NCBI RefSeq assembly: GCF_024628865.1 | Contig: NZ_CP102384.1 | Location: 1,809,001 to 1,873,000 of the forward strand | From: Sphingopyxis sp. DBS4 | GTDB taxonomy: Bacteria > Pseudomonadota > Alphaproteobacteria > Sphingomonadales > Sphingomonadaceae | Direction of reading: 5' to 3' | Length of the DNA stretch: 64,000 nt | Part shown: positions 47,109-56,681 of the stretch, piece after piece | How the letters are laid out: every line of letters starts with the position of its first letter | How positions within the stretch are numbered: position 1 is the first letter of the stretch | Notes under the pieces: model-generated | Seen by the model: only the letters and a program-made list of their open reading frames with translations | The model's database searches: none | Told to the model about the DNA's origin: nothing | Program-made: the position numbers and the translations under genes

Positions 47109-48200
47109 TCAATTCACTCCCTGCAGCCGCGCCGCATCCCTGATCGCGGTCAGCCCGGCGCGCAATTCCGCTTCGCTGGTATAGCGTCCCCAGCCGAGCC
47201 GGATCGAGGCGCGGGCGTCGGCCTCGCTCACCCCCATCGCGCGCAGCACATGGCTGACCTTGCCCGATCCACTGCCGCACGCGCTGCCGAGCGAGAAAGC
47301 GACATCGCGCGCGTCGGACATCAGACGGAGGCCATTCACCCCTTCGCGCCGGACGTTGAGATTGCCGTGATAGCGCGGCGCCGCGGCGCCGCCCAGCGTC
47401 CATTCGGGCAGCATGTCCATCGCCAGCGACCACAGCCGCTCGACATGCGCCGCGTCCGCATCGAAGCGCTCGGCCGCAAGCGCCGCCGCCGCGCCGAACC
47501 CGGCGCACAGAGCCGGGGAAACGGTGCCCGACCGCATCCCCTGTTCCTGCGCGCCGCCGAACATCAGCGGTTCGAGGTCGACACCGTCCTTCACCCACAG
47601 CGCGCCTATGCCTTTCGGCCCGTGAATCTTGTGCGCTGAAAGCGCGATCAGGTCGGCACCGTCGGGGATGGCAACGCGGCCGTACCCCTGCACCGCGTCG
47701 CAGAGCAGCAAGCTGCCCTTCGCGTGCGCGGCGGCGGCGAAAGCGGCGACCGGCTGGATCGTCCCGACCTCGTTGTTCACCAGCATCGCCGCGACGAGGC
47801 CATTCTCGGGGATCAGCGCGTCATCGAGGGGCAGCGCGACCCCCGCGCCGTCGACCGGCAGGATCGTCGCGTTCAGCCGCTCGAGGCATTGCAGCGACGC
47901 GGCATGTTCGATGCTCAGCCCCGCGACCCCGCCCGGTTTCGCCTCCGCGCCGCGAAACAGCGCCCAGTTGAGCGCCTCGGTCGCGCCCGAAGTGAAGAAG
48001 ACGCGTCCGCCCCCCGGCAGCAGCGCCGCGACCTGATCGCGCGCGACCTCGACCGCCGCCGCCGCCGCACGGCCCGCCTTGTGCGTGCTCGACGGGTTCG
48101 CGAAACCATCGCCCTCGCCCGGCCCCTCGAGCCAGCGTAGCATCGCCTCGCGCGCCTCGGGAGCGAGCGGCGTCGTGGCCTGATAGTCGAGGTAAATCAT
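47109..48200 (-). CDS. Cysteine desulfurase (aminotransferase class V, NifS/IscS-like)
   Basis: 363 aa. MIYLDYQATTPL start, FTSGATEALNWAL, PLP Lys in SAHKIHGPKG (about 199-208) and active-site Cys in SLGSACGSGSGKVSHVL. Releases sulfur from cysteine for Fe-S clusters. First gene of an operon with ferredoxin and beta-lactamase. A perfect 17-bp palindrome, probable iron box, lies 19 bp before the start. Confidence 0.92.
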   Translation of the reverse strand: MIYLDYQATTPLAPEAREAMLRWLEGPGEGDGFANPSSTHKAGRAAAAAVEVARDQVAALLPGGGRVFFTSGATEALNWALFRGAEAKPGGVAGLSIEHAASLQCLERLNATILPVDGAGVALPLDDALIPENGLVAAMLVNNEVGTIQPVAAFAAAAHAKGSLLLCDAVQGYGRVAIPDGADLIALSAHKIHGPKGIGALWVKDGVDLEPLMFGGAQEQGMRSGTVSPALCAGFGAAAALAAERFDADAAHVERLWSLAMDMLPEWTLGGAAAPRYHGNLNVRREGVNGLRLMSDARDVAFSLGSACGSGSGKVSHVLRAMGVSEADARASIRLGWGRYTSEAELRAGLTAIRDAARLQGVN

Positions 48201-48218
48201 TCCGCGAAACGATCCTTA

Positions 48219-48235
48219 TTGCGAACGATTCGCAA
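48219..48235. promoter_or_regulatory. Fur-type iron box, perfect palindrome
   Basis: TTGCGAACGATTCGCAA, a 7-3-7 perfect inverted repeat 19 bp before the cysteine desulfurase start and 105 bp before the divergent hydrolase gene. Similar box at 3076-3092. Confidence 0.65.
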
Positions 48236-48339
48236 AAGTTGCAAGTCGAGACCTATTTTCTATATAGACGCGCATCCAGCTCCGCCACCCCGCCGTCCGG
48301 CGAATCGGTGACCAGCCCCGAACCAAAGAAGGTGCGCCC

Positions 48340-48996
48340 ATGCCCGACGTTATTTTCCCCGGCCCCGAAGGCCGCATCGAAGGCCGCTTCTCGCCCCCGC
48401 CGCGCCCGCGCGCGCCGGTCGCGCTGATCCTGCATCCGCACCCGCAGGGCGGCGGCACGATGAACGACCGCATCACCCAGGCGATGTACAAGAGCTTCGT
48501 CGCGCGCGGCTTTGCGGTGCTGCGCTTCAACTTCCGCGGCGTCGGTCGCAGCCAGGGCACCTTCGACAACGGCATCGGCGAACTCAGCGATGCGGCCTCG
48601 GCGCTCGACTGGGTGCAGTCGATACACCCCGAGGCGCAGACGACCTGGGTCGCGGGCTTCAGCTTCGGCGCGTGGATCGGGATGCAGCTTCTGATGCGGC
48701 GTCCCGAGATCCGCGGCTTCCTGTCGGTCGCGCCGCCCGCGAACATGTACGACTTCAGCTTCCTCGCCCCCTGCCCTTCGTCGGGGATCATCGTCGCGGG
48801 CGGACAGGACGAGATCGTTCCGCCCGCCGCGATCCAGAAGCTGGTCGACAAGCTGCGCACGCAGAAGGGGATCACCATCCACCACGACGAAATCCCGCGC
48901 GCGAACCATTTCTTCGAGCATGAGCTCGACCAGCTCATGAAGTCGCTCGATAATTATCTGGATATGCGCCTCGCCCCCGATTCGCCGATTCGGTGA
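48340..48996 (+). CDS. Alpha/beta hydrolase
   Basis: 218 aa. LHPHPQGGGTMND (about 32-44), FNFRGVGRSQG and nucleophile elbow GFSFGAW (about 106-112), with Asp in GGQDEIVPP and His in ANHFFEH. Typical of short cytoplasmic hydrolases (COG2945). Substrate unknown. Divergent from cysteine desulfurase. Confidence 0.88.
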   Translation: MPDVIFPGPEGRIEGRFSPPPRPRAPVALILHPHPQGGGTMNDRITQAMYKSFVARGFAVLRFNFRGVGRSQGTFDNGIGELSDAASALDWVQSIHPEAQTTWVAGFSFGAWIGMQLLMRRPEIRGFLSVAPPANMYDFSFLAPCPSSGIIVAGGQDEIVPPAAIQKLVDKLRTQKGITIHHDEIPRANHFFEHELDQLMKSLDNYLDMRLAPDSPIR

Positions 48997-49009
48997 CGAA
49001 TCAAACCTG

Positions 49010-49141
49010 GTCATTGCGAGCGGCCCTTCGGCTGGCCGGCAGGCCGGCCGCTCAGGATAAACTTCGACTTTGTCGAAGCCGCGCGGCAATCCAGAGCAAG
49101 CGTAAACCGCCCTGGATTGCTTCGCTCCGCTCGCAATGACG
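49010..49141. repeat. Composite palindromic repeat, GTCATTGCGAG family with insert
   Basis: Left end GTCATTGCGAGCGG and right end TTCGCTCCGCTCGCAATGAC belong to the family seen at 19626 and 45615. About 60 bp, with its own stems GGCCGGC/GCCGGCC and CTTCGAC/GTCGAAG, is inserted near the left arm. Confidence 0.82.
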
Positions 49142-49157
49142 AAGGTTTTTGTCGGAT

Positions 49158-49322
49158 CTATTTCGTCGGCACCAGCCAGATCGCGATATTCGCGAACATC
49201 ACCAGCGCCGCGACGAACATCAGCAGCGCGCGCTTGCGGTCGCCGGTGCGGAAAATATAGACCGCGCCGCCGGTCAGCGCGACCCCGGCGAGCATCAGCA
49301 GGGACATGATGGTGTCGGACAT
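49158..49322 (-). CDS. Small two-helix membrane protein
   Basis: 54 aa: MSDTIMSLLMLAGVALTGG at the start, TM1 about 5-23, a short basic turn (FRTGDRKR) and TM2 about 32-52, ending LVPTK. No known family. It is short enough to be missed by usual length cut-offs, but has a clean two-helix hairpin pattern and a regular codon pattern. It ends 17 bp from the repeat at 49010-49141 and is divergent from rpiB. Confidence 0.65.
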   Translation of the reverse strand: MSDTIMSLLMLAGVALTGGAVYIFRTGDRKRALLMFVAALVMFANIAIWLVPTK

Positions 49323-49435
49323 AGGGCGGCTTTATCGCCCGCGTCACAAATTTGCCACCTGGCTTATGGTCAATCCCGGCGGCTTCGCCTAAAGCGCGCT
49401 CATCGATTCCCTATCACCCTGCGGGAGCCGCCCCG

Positions 49436-49888
49436 ATGCGCATCGCGATAGCCTCTGACCACGCCGCTTACGAGCTCAAGGCCGTGCTCGCGGCCTGGCT
49501 GCGAGACCTCGATCACGAAGTGCTGGACCTCGGTCCAGCGACGGCGGACCGGGTGGATTATCCCGACTTCGGCTACAAGCTCGCCGAGGCCATCGCCGAT
49601 GGCCGCGCCGAACGCGGTATCGCGCTGTGCGGTTCGGGGATCGGCATTTCAATCGCGATCAACCGCCATCCCGCCGCTCGCTGCGCATTGGTGAGCGACC
49701 CCTATTCGGCGGCGCTCTCCCGGGAGCATAATGACGCCAATGTGCTCGCAATGGGCGCGCGGCTGATCGGCGAGGATATGGCAAAGGCCTGCGTCACATC
49801 CTTTCTCGTCGGTGATTTTGCCGGCGGCCGCCACGGCCCGCGCGTCGACAAGCTTTCCCACCCGCCCCAACTGGAGACCAGCCGATGA
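49436..49888 (+). CDS. rpiB: Ribose 5-phosphate isomerase B
   Basis: 150 aa. [13 protein letters not shown] start, active-site Cys in [17 protein letters not shown] (about 61-77), and [15 protein letters not shown]. Interconverts ribose 5-phosphate and ribulose 5-phosphate. Stop overlaps glyA start (ATGA); rpiB-glyA is a common pairing. Confidence 0.95.
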   Translation: MRIAIASDHAAYELKAVLAAWLRDLDHEVLDLGPATADRVDYPDFGYKLAEAIADGRAERGIALCGSGIGISIAINRHPAARCALVSDPYSAALSREHNDANVLAMGARLIGEDMAKACVTSFLVGDFAGGRHGPRVDKLSHPPQLETSR

Positions 49889-51192
49889 CCACCGAAACGC
49901 TCGACAAGCCCATCAAATCGGCCGGCTATTTCACCGACGGCGTCGCCGCGACCGACCCCGCCGTCGCCGCCGCGATGAAGCATGAACTCGACCGCGAACA
50001 GCATCAGATCGAACTGATCGCGTCGGAGAATATCGTCTCCAAGGCGGTTCTCGAGGCGCAGGGCAGCGTCTTCACCAACAAATATGCCGAAGGCTATCCG
50101 GGCAAGCGCTATTATCAGGGTTGCGGCCCGTCGGACGAGGTCGAGACGCTGGCGATCGACCGCGCGAAACAGCTTTTCGACTGCAATTTCGTCAATGTTC
50201 AGCCGCACTCGGGCGCGCAGGCGAACGGCGCGGTCATGCTCGCGCTGACCAAACCCGGCGCGACGATCATGGGCATGAGCCTCGATGCGGGCGGCCATCT
50301 GACGCACGGCGCGGCGCCCGCGATGTCGGGCAAATGGTATAATGCGGTACAATATGGCGTGCGCGCCGACGATCATCTCGTCGATTTCGACCAGGTCGAG
50401 CGCCTTGCGAAGGAGCATCGCCCCTCGCTGATCATCGCGGGCGGCTCGGCCTATCCGCGCACGCTCGACTTCGCGCGCTTCCGTGCCATCGCCGACGACG
50501 TCGGCGCGCTGCTGATGGTCGACATGGCGCATTTCGCGGGGCTGGTCGCGGGCGGCGCGCATCCCTCGCCGATGGAACATGCGCATGTCGTCACCACGAC
50601 GACGCACAAGACGCTGCGGGGCCCGCGCGGCGGCATGATCCTGACCAATGACGAGGCGATCGCGAAACGCATCAACTCGGCGGTCTTCCCCGGCCTCCAG
50701 GGCGGCCCGCTGGTCCATGTCATCGCCGCGAAAGCGGTCGCCTTCGGCGAAGCGTTGCGCCCCGAGTTCAAGGCCTATGCCAGGGCGACGATCGCCAATG
50801 CGCAGGCGCTCGCGAACCGGCTGAAGGCGCGCGGCGCCGATGTCGTCGCGGGCGGCACCGACACCCATCTTGCGCTGATCGACCTTCGTCCGCTCGGCAT
50901 CACCGGCCGCGACGCCGACGAAGCGCTCGAACGCAGCGCGATCACCTGCAACAAGAACGGCGTCCCCTTCGATCCGCTGCCGCCGGTCAAGACCAGCGGC
51001 ATCCGCGTCGGATCGCCCGCGGGCACGACGCGCGGCTTCGGCATTGCCGAGTTCGAGGAGATCGGCGACATGGTCGCGGATGTTCTGGAGGCCTTGCGCG
51101 ACAAGGGCGAGCATGGCGACGCCGATGTCGAAGCCGACGTTCGCGGCCGCGTCCGCGCGCTGTGCGAGCGCTTCCCCATCTATCAGGGGTAA
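49885..51192 (+). CDS. glyA: Serine hydroxymethyltransferase
   Basis: 435 aa. [36 protein letters not shown] Lys in [16 protein letters not shown] (about 232-247) and [14 protein letters not shown]. Converts serine and tetrahydrofolate to glycine and methylene-tetrahydrofolate. Head of the rpiB-glyA-small protein-nrdR-trmJ string. Confidence 0.97.
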   Translation: MTTETLDKPIKSAGYFTDGVAATDPAVAAAMKHELDREQHQIELIASENIVSKAVLEAQGSVFTNKYAEGYPGKRYYQGCGPSDEVETLAIDRAKQLFDCNFVNVQPHSGAQANGAVMLALTKPGATIMGMSLDAGGHLTHGAAPAMSGKWYNAVQYGVRADDHLVDFDQVERLAKEHRPSLIIAGGSAYPRTLDFARFRAIADDVGALLMVDMAHFAGLVAGGAHPSPMEHAHVVTTTTHKTLRGPRGGMILTNDEAIAKRINSAVFPGLQGGPLVHVIAAKAVAFGEALRPEFKAYARATIANAQALANRLKARGADVVAGGTDTHLALIDLRPLGITGRDADEALERSAITCNKNGVPFDPLPPVKTSGIRVGSPAGTTRGFGIAEFEEIGDMVADVLEALRDKGEHGDADVEADVRGRVRALCERFPIYQG

Positions 51193-51197
51193 ATGCG

Positions 51198-51416
51198 ATG
51201 GCGCGGCAGCACCCCGAAGAGCCGACACTGGTCGAGCTGACGATCGAAGAGGTCAAGGCGATGGGCAAGCAGGGGATCGATCATCCCTCGACGCGCCCTG
51301 TCCTGACCGGCGGCGTCATCGGTGCGATCGCGGGCGCGGTGCTGCCGGTCGTCACCTGGCCGGTCGGCCTGTTCGCGGGCGCCGCTATCGCGCTCTATTC
51401 GCGGGTGAAACGCTGA
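51198..51416 (+). CDS. Small membrane protein of unknown function
   Basis: 72 aa. A soluble N-terminus (1-38) and a Gly/Ala-rich hydrophobic stretch (about 40-67; VIGAIAGAVLPVVTWPVGL and FAGAAIAL) ending SRVKR. Located 5 bp after glyA and 3 bp before nrdR, so it is expressed with them. Not a family that I recognise. Confidence 0.7.
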   Translation: MARQHPEEPTLVELTIEEVKAMGKQGIDHPSTRPVLTGGVIGAIAGAVLPVVTWPVGLFAGAAIALYSRVKR

Positions 51417-51419
51417 CCG

Positions 51420-51887
51420 ATGCGCTGCCCCTATTGCGGACATGAAGACAGCCAGGTGAAGGACAGCCGTCCGACCGAGGACGGCGCCGCGATCCGCCGC
51501 CGCCGCCAGTGCGAGGACTGCGGCGCGCGCTTCACCACCTTCGAGCGCATCCAACTCCGCGAGGTCGCGGTGCTCAAGGCCGGCGGCACCCGCGAGCCCT
51601 TCGACCGCGAGAAATTGATGCGCAGCGTCCAGATCGCCTGCCGCAAGCGCCCGATCGACGGCGCGCGGATCGAACGGCTCGTCTCGGGCATCCAGCGCCA
51701 GCTCGAAACCTCGGGCGACAACGAAGTGCAGGCGGCGCAGATCGGCGCAATGGTGATGGAGGCGCTGAAGGGCTTCGACAATGTCGCCTATATCCGCTTC
51801 GCCAGCGTCTACCGCGACTTCACCGAAGCCAAGGATTTCGAGGAATTCGCCTCGTCGATCACCGAGGCGGCGCGGCCCAGCAAATGA
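51420..51887 (+). CDS. nrdR: Transcriptional repressor NrdR
   Basis: 155 aa. Zinc ribbon [18 protein letters not shown] and [18 protein letters not shown] (about 23-40), then an ATP-cone (50-140; [19 protein letters not shown]). Represses ribonucleotide reductase genes. Stop overlaps trmJ start (ATGA). glyA-nrdR is a frequent neighbourhood. Confidence 0.96.
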   Translation: MRCPYCGHEDSQVKDSRPTEDGAAIRRRRQCEDCGARFTTFERIQLREVAVLKAGGTREPFDREKLMRSVQIACRKRPIDGARIERLVSGIQRQLETSGDNEVQAAQIGAMVMEALKGFDNVAYIRFASVYRDFTEAKDFEEFASSITEAARPSK

Positions 51888-52624
51888 TCGCGGCCGCCCC
51901 GCCCCCCGTCATCGTCCTCGTCCGTCCGCAACTTGGCGAGAATATCGGCAAGGCGGCGCGCGCGATGCTCAATTTCGGGCTCACCGAACTGCGCCTCGTC
52001 GCCCCGCGTGACGGCTGGCCGAACCCCGATGCCGGTCCGGCTGCATCGGGCGCCGATATCGTGCTGGCCGACGCCACCGTTTACGACAGCCTTGCCGAGG
52101 CAGTTGCCGACTGCACGACCGTCTATGCTACCACCGTGCGCAAGCGCGGCGTGACCAAGCCGGTGCTGACGCCCGAGGCAGCGGCGAAGCAGGTTCACGC
52201 GAACGCAGGCCGGTCGGCCTATGTCTTCGGGCCCGAACGATCGGGACTGGAAACCGACGATGTCGCCTTGGCGCACAGCATCGTCACGGTGCCGATCAAC
52301 CCCGAGTTCGGGTCGCTCAACCTCGCGCAGGCGGTGATCCTGCTCGCCTATGAATGGTCGAAGGGCGTCGCGCTGGCGAGTCCGCCTGCGGTTGATCTCG
52401 ATCCGCCCGCACTCCAGGGCGAGTTCGAGCAGTTGATCGAGCATCTGAAGCGCGACCTTGACGCCGCGGGCTATTTCTTCCCGTCCGAGCGAACCGAAGC
52501 GACGTTGCGCACCATCCGCACCGCGATCGCCAAGACGGGCTGGTCCTATAACGACATCCGGATGATGCACGGCATCATCACGACGCTGGGGCGAAAGCGC
52601 AAATCGGCTGGTGAAGGGTCATAA
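51884..52624 (+). CDS. trmJ: tRNA (cytidine/uridine-2'-O-)-methyltransferase TrmJ
   Basis: 246 aa SPOUT enzyme. [21 protein letters not shown] (split at about residues 11-31; motif 1 Asn/Arg), [15 protein letters not shown] and [16 protein letters not shown] (about 141-156), which form the knot. Methylates position 32 of some tRNAs. Unusual N-terminal MIAAAPPP. Follows nrdR by ATGA overlap. Confidence 0.92.
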   Translation: MIAAAPPPVIVLVRPQLGENIGKAARAMLNFGLTELRLVAPRDGWPNPDAGPAASGADIVLADATVYDSLAEAVADCTTVYATTVRKRGVTKPVLTPEAAAKQVHANAGRSAYVFGPERSGLETDDVALAHSIVTVPINPEFGSLNLAQAVILLAYEWSKGVALASPPAVDLDPPALQGEFEQLIEHLKRDLDAAGYFFPSERTEATLRTIRTAIAKTGWSYNDIRMMHGIITTLGRKRKSAGEGS

Positions 52625-52644
52625 CCGCCACCGATGAGAATGCC

Positions 52645-52729
52645 GTGCTCCCCCGCGAAGGCGGGGGTCCATCTCCGGCCGGTGCCAGATGAAACCGGCG
52701 GGCGATGGGTCCCCGCCTTCGGGGACACG
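52645..52729. repeat. Palindromic repeat, CCCCCGCGAAGGCGGGGG family
   Basis: Arms CTCCCCCGCGAAGGCGGGGG and GTCCCCGCCTTCGGGGAC, with inner ATCTCCGGCCGG. Same family as 58355-58438. Between trmJ and the convergent chorismate mutase gene. Confidence 0.85.
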
Positions 52730-52736
52730 CTGGGGT

Positions 52737-53045
52737 TTAACCGCGAATCCCGTCCCAGCGATCGAATTCATGCGCGATCGACTGTTCGACCAGTTCGTTC
52801 CACACCGCGCGGATGCGGTCGGGATCGAGCCCCGCCGCCGCTGCCTCGCGCGCGACATTGTCGAGAACCTGCGCCTTGCGCGCTTCGTCGCGGACAGTGC
52901 CGCGATCGCTCTTGATCCGCGCCGCGGCATCCATGTAACCGAAGCGGCGGACGAGCAGCGCGACCAGTTCGCGGTCGACCGTATCGACGCCGATCCGGAC
53001 TTCGGTCATCGTTTCGCACTGTTCGGGGAGTTTCGCGGCTGTCAT
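52737..53045 (-). CDS. Chorismate mutase, second AroQ-type protein
   Basis: 102 aa. RIGVDTVDRELVALLVRRF, YMDAAARIKSDRG and a C-terminal helix VWNELVEQSIAHEFDR give the AroQ helical fold with active-site Arg and Lys. More like the PchB/isochorismate-type variants than the first copy at 33447. The start at 53045 has no good ribosome site; MTEVRIG at 53009 is an alternative. Confidence 0.85.
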   Translation of the reverse strand: MTAAKLPEQCETMTEVRIGVDTVDRELVALLVRRFGYMDAAARIKSDRGTVRDEARKAQVLDNVAREAAAAGLDPDRIRAVWNELVEQSIAHEFDRWDGIRG

Positions 53046-53178
53046 GCGCGCTGCCTTTAACGGCTTTTTCCGCGCTGTCGAGGCGGGTGTCTCGCCTCGC
53101 GCCGCAACGCTTGACTTTCCGCCCTTTCCCGTCTAGTCGCGCGCCTTCGCAATGGACCCCGCACCCCGGTGAAGCGGT

Positions 53179-53236
53179 GGTCGCATATGGAAATCTCCAT
53201 ATGGTGCGACCCGGGATACCGCCGAAATCCTTCGGC
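53179..53236 (+). promoter_or_regulatory. Structured rpsD leader: two hairpins
   Basis: Hairpin 1 (53179-53212): GGTCGCATATGGA, loop AATC, TCCATATG-GT-GCGACC. Hairpin 2 (53221-53236): GCCGAA-ATCC-TTCGGC. Both lie directly before the S4 start at 53259. S4 autoregulation at such leaders is known in other bacteria; here it is inferred. Confidence 0.5.
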
Positions 53237-53258
53237 ACATAGCATATTGGAGACGACA

Positions 53259-53870
53259 ATGTCGAAGCGCCAGAGCGCCAAGTATAAACTCGACCGCCGC
53301 ATGGGCGAGAATATCTGGGGTCGCCCGAAGAGCCCGGTCAACCGCCGCGAATATGGCCCCGGCCAGCACGGTCAGCGCCGCAAGGGCAAGATGTCGGACT
53401 TCGGCATCCAGCTCCGCGCGAAGCAGAAGCTGAAGGGCTATTACGGCGACATCACCGAAAAGCAGTTCAAGAAGAACTATTTCGAAGCGTCGCGCATGAA
53501 GGGCGACACCGGCCAGAATCTGATCGGCCTGCTCGAACGTCGCCTCGATGCGGTCGTCTATCGCTCGAAATTCACGCCGACCATCTTCTCGGCGCGCCAG
53601 CTCGTCAGCCATGGCCACGTCTATGTGAACGGCGTGAAGTGCAACGTCGCGAGCCGTCTCGTGAAGCCGGGCGATGAAATCACCCTCGGCAAGAAGGCGC
53701 AGGAAATGGCGCTGGTCGCCGAAGCGCAGAGCCTGCCCGAGCGCGACCTGCCCGAATATCTGTCGGTCGACGGTACCAAGACGACCTACGTCCGCGTGCC
53801 CACGCTCGACGAAGTGCCTTATCCGGTGAAGATGGAGCCGAATCTGGTCGTCGAATTCTATTCGCGCTGA
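53259..53870 (+). CDS. rpsD: 30S ribosomal protein S4
   Basis: 203 aa, full length. [21 protein letters not shown] start (split at residues 1-21), central S4 RNA-binding domain (90-155; [20 protein letters not shown] and SHGHVYVNG). Primary binder of 16S rRNA that nucleates the 30S head. Monocistronic with its own leader and terminator. Confidence 0.98.
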   Translation: MSKRQSAKYKLDRRMGENIWGRPKSPVNRREYGPGQHGQRRKGKMSDFGIQLRAKQKLKGYYGDITEKQFKKNYFEASRMKGDTGQNLIGLLERRLDAVVYRSKFTPTIFSARQLVSHGHVYVNGVKCNVASRLVKPGDEITLGKKAQEMALVAEAQSLPERDLPEYLSVDGTKTTYVRVPTLDEVPYPVKMEPNLVVEFYSR

Positions 53871-53897
53871 TCCGGTTTCGACCGAAACGATTTCAGG

Positions 53898-53924
53898 AGG
53901 GCGGTCCGAAAGGGCCGCCCTTCT
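53898..53924 (+). terminator. rpsD intrinsic terminator
   Basis: AGGGCGGTCC-GAAA-GGGCCGCCCT stem with one mismatch, then TTCTTGC, starting 28 bp after the stop codon. Confidence 0.75.
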
Positions 53925-53986
53925 TGCATCGGGGCCGCGCGGCTGGCACAAGTCCGGCGTCGCAAACGAAAATCCAAGGACATTCC

Positions 53987-55672
53987 ATGCTTCGCTTCCC
54001 CCGAACAACCGCGGCTTTCGCGGTCCTTCTGTCCGTTGCCGCGTGCAGCGGATCCGACAAGGCGGCCGGCCCCGACGCGGCCTCGCTTCCCGACGTCCAG
54101 TTTCCCGAGCTGTCGCTGCAGACGCTGCAGGGCGTGACCAAGGAGCTGTCGTCGGATGCCTATGAAGGCCGCGCGCCGGGCACGGCGGGCGAGGAAAAGA
54201 CCCTCGCTTATCTGATCAAGCAGTTCGAGGAAGCGGGGCTCAAGCCCGGCAACAACGGCAAGTGGACGCAGGATGTGCCGCTGGTCGAGATCACCGCGAA
54301 GAATGCGACGCCGCTCAGCTTCACCGGCGGCAAGGCGCCCGTCACGCTGAATTACGGCAACGACTATGTCGCCTTCAGCTATCGCGTGCAGCCGAAGACC
54401 GAGGTCAAGGACAGCGACGTCGTTTTCGTCGGTTACGGCATCAACGCGCCCGAAAAGGGCTGGAACGACTATGCCGGACTCGACGTCAAGGGCAAGACCG
54501 TCATCATCCTCGTCAACGACCCCGATTGGCAGACCCCCGAAGCCAAGGGCGAGTTCGGCGGCCGCGCGATGACCTATTACGGCCGCTGGACCTATAAATA
54601 TGAGGAAGCGGCGCGCCAGGGCGCCGCCGCGGCCTTGATCGTCCACGACACCGAACCCGCCGCCTATGGCTGGAACGTCGTGGAAAGCAGCAACACCGGC
54701 ACCCAATATCTGGCAGAGACCAAGAATGGCGGCGCCGACCAGACCGCGGCGAACGGCTGGATTCAGCTTGCGAAGGCGAAGGAATTGCTCGCGAGCGCGG
54801 GCCAGGATTTCGACAAGCTGCGCGCGGCGGCGGGCAAGAAGGGCTTCAAGGCGGTGCCGCTGACCGGCGTGAAGGCTTCGTTCGGCTTCGACAACCAGAT
54901 CGCGAAGAAGATGTCGCATAACGTCGTCGGCGTGCTGCCGGGGACGAAGCGCCCCGACGAATATGTGCTCTATACCGCGCACTGGGATCATCTCGGCCGC
55001 TGCACGCCGGTGAACGGCGACGACATCTGCAACGGCGCGGTCGACAATGCGAGCGGGGTCGCGGGACTCGTGACGCTGGCGCAAGCCTATCAGAAAGCGC
55101 CCGCGCCCGATCGCAGCATCGTCTTCCTGGCGGTGACCGCAGAGGAATCGGGGCTGCTTGGTTCGGCCTATTATGCGGACAACCCGGTCTTCCCGCTCGC
55201 TCAGACCGTCGGCGGCGTCAACATGGACGCGCTGAACCCGAACGGCCCGGCGAAGGACATCGTCGTCGTCGGCCGCGGCAAGTCGGACCTCGACACCTAT
55301 CTGGAAAAGATCGCCAAAGCGGCGAAGGTGACGATCGTCGACGAACCGACGCCGGAGAAGGGCTTCTATTACCGCTCCGATCATTTCAGCTTCGCGAAGC
55401 ACGGCGTGCCTTTCTTCAACTTCGGCTCGGGCGAAGACCTGGTCGATGGCGGCAAGGAAGCCGGCAAGAAAGCGGCCGAGGATTATGAGAAAAACCGCTA
55501 TCACGCGCCTGGCGACGAATATGCGGCGATCAAGAATTGGGACGGCATGCTCGCCGACCTCAAGCTCTTCTATGCCGCAGGCCGCATGCTCGCCTCGACC
55601 GACGCCTGGCCGAACTGGGTGAAGGGCGACGAATTCCGGGCCGCGCGCGACAAGTCGCGCCCGGCGAAGTAA
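53987..55672 (+). CDS. M28-family zinc peptidase, lipoprotein
   Basis: 561 aa. Lipobox LSVAAC at about 15-20. A PA-like insert (about 100-270) precedes the catalytic domain: zinc ligands in TAHWDHLG, GAVDNASGV, TAEESGLLGS and NMDALN, and YHAPGDEY near the end. Aminopeptidase-like; Ser/Asp-rich substrates are unknown. Start at ATG 53987 next to the lipobox. Confidence 0.92.
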   Translation: MLRFPRTTAAFAVLLSVAACSGSDKAAGPDAASLPDVQFPELSLQTLQGVTKELSSDAYEGRAPGTAGEEKTLAYLIKQFEEAGLKPGNNGKWTQDVPLVEITAKNATPLSFTGGKAPVTLNYGNDYVAFSYRVQPKTEVKDSDVVFVGYGINAPEKGWNDYAGLDVKGKTVIILVNDPDWQTPEAKGEFGGRAMTYYGRWTYKYEEAARQGAAAALIVHDTEPAAYGWNVVESSNTGTQYLAETKNGGADQTAANGWIQLAKAKELLASAGQDFDKLRAAAGKKGFKAVPLTGVKASFGFDNQIAKKMSHNVVGVLPGTKRPDEYVLYTAHWDHLGRCTPVNGDDICNGAVDNASGVAGLVTLAQAYQKAPAPDRSIVFLAVTAEESGLLGSAYYADNPVFPLAQTVGGVNMDALNPNGPAKDIVVVGRGKSDLDTYLEKIAKAAKVTIVDEPTPEKGFYYRSDHFSFAKHGVPFFNFGSGEDLVDGGKEAGKKAAEDYEKNRYHAPGDEYAAIKNWDGMLADLKLFYAAGRMLASTDAWPNWVKGDEFRAARDKSRPAK

Positions 55673-55685
55673 TCGGACGGCGCCC

Positions 55686-56669
55686 ATGACGCTGCGCATG
55701 TTTGCCGAATGGGCGCCGCACGAAGCGGTATGGATCGGCTTTCCGCACCTCGACGAGGAGTGGGCGGGCCAGATCGACGCGGCGCGTGCCGATGTCGCCG
55801 CCTTTGCGGCCGCCGTCCATGACGGCGGCCGCGGCGAGGAGGTGCGGCTGGTCGTCAACGACGAGCGCCAGGCAGCCATCGCCGCGGGGCTCGTCGAGGC
55901 GGGCGTGCGCATAATCGTCCAGCCGCTCGGCGACATCTGGTTGCGCGATACCGGGCCGATCGTCGCGGGCACCGGCGCCACACGGCGCGCGCGCAATTTC
56001 GAATTCAATTGGTGGGGCGAGAAATTCGTCATGCCCGGCGACCGGGAAGTCGGCGCGGCGCTCGCGGCGGCCAGCGGGCTTCCGGTCGACGATCAGGACT
56101 GGGTGCTCGAAGGCGGCGCGATCGACGTCGACGGCACCGGGCTCTGCGTGACCACCGAGGAATGCCTGCTCAATAGCAACCGCAACCCGACGCTGACGCG
56201 CGAGGATATCGCCGTCAGGCTGCACCAGTCGCTCGGCATCGAGCGGCTGCTGTGGCTCGGCAAGGGGCTGATCGGCGATCATACCGACGGCCATGTCGAC
56301 AATCTGGCGCGCTTCGTCGGCGAAGGCCGGCTCGCGATCCCCGTCGCAGCAGGCGATGACGACCCCAATGCTGAAATCTACGCCGACGCGCACGCCCGCG
56401 CTGCGGCGTTCGGGGGCATCGAGATCGTCGACCTCCCCTCGCCCGGCCGCGTCGAAGTGGACGGCGAGCTCGCGGCGGCGAGCTATATGAACTTCTATAT
56501 CGGCAACACGGTCGTCGTCGTGCCGACCTATGGCGTCCCGAACGATCAAGCGGCAGTCGATGCGCTCGCCGCACTCTTTCCCGACCGCCGCGCCGTCGGC
56601 GTGCCGGCGCGCGGGATCATCGGCGGCGGCGGCAGCTTCCACTGTTCGAGCCAGCAGCTTCCGGCATAA
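55686..56669 (+). CDS. aguA: Agmatine deiminase
   Basis: 327 aa. Guanidino-modifying enzyme fold: EWAPHEAVWIGFPH, DIWLRDTGP (about 80-88), EGGAIDVDG, DHTDGHVDN and catalytic Cys in GGGGSFHCSSQQ near the end. Makes N-carbamoylputrescine from agmatine. Followed by aguB; the repeat at 56682-56758 separates them. Confidence 0.95.
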   Translation: MTLRMFAEWAPHEAVWIGFPHLDEEWAGQIDAARADVAAFAAAVHDGGRGEEVRLVVNDERQAAIAAGLVEAGVRIIVQPLGDIWLRDTGPIVAGTGATRRARNFEFNWWGEKFVMPGDREVGAALAAASGLPVDDQDWVLEGGAIDVDGTGLCVTTEECLLNSNRNPTLTREDIAVRLHQSLGIERLLWLGKGLIGDHTDGHVDNLARFVGEGRLAIPVAAGDDDPNAEIYADAHARAAAFGGIEIVDLPSPGRVEVDGELAAASYMNFYIGNTVVVVPTYGVPNDQAAVDALAALFPDRRAVGVPARGIIGGGGSFHCSSQQLPA

Positions 56670-56681
56670 TCACCTTTAATG

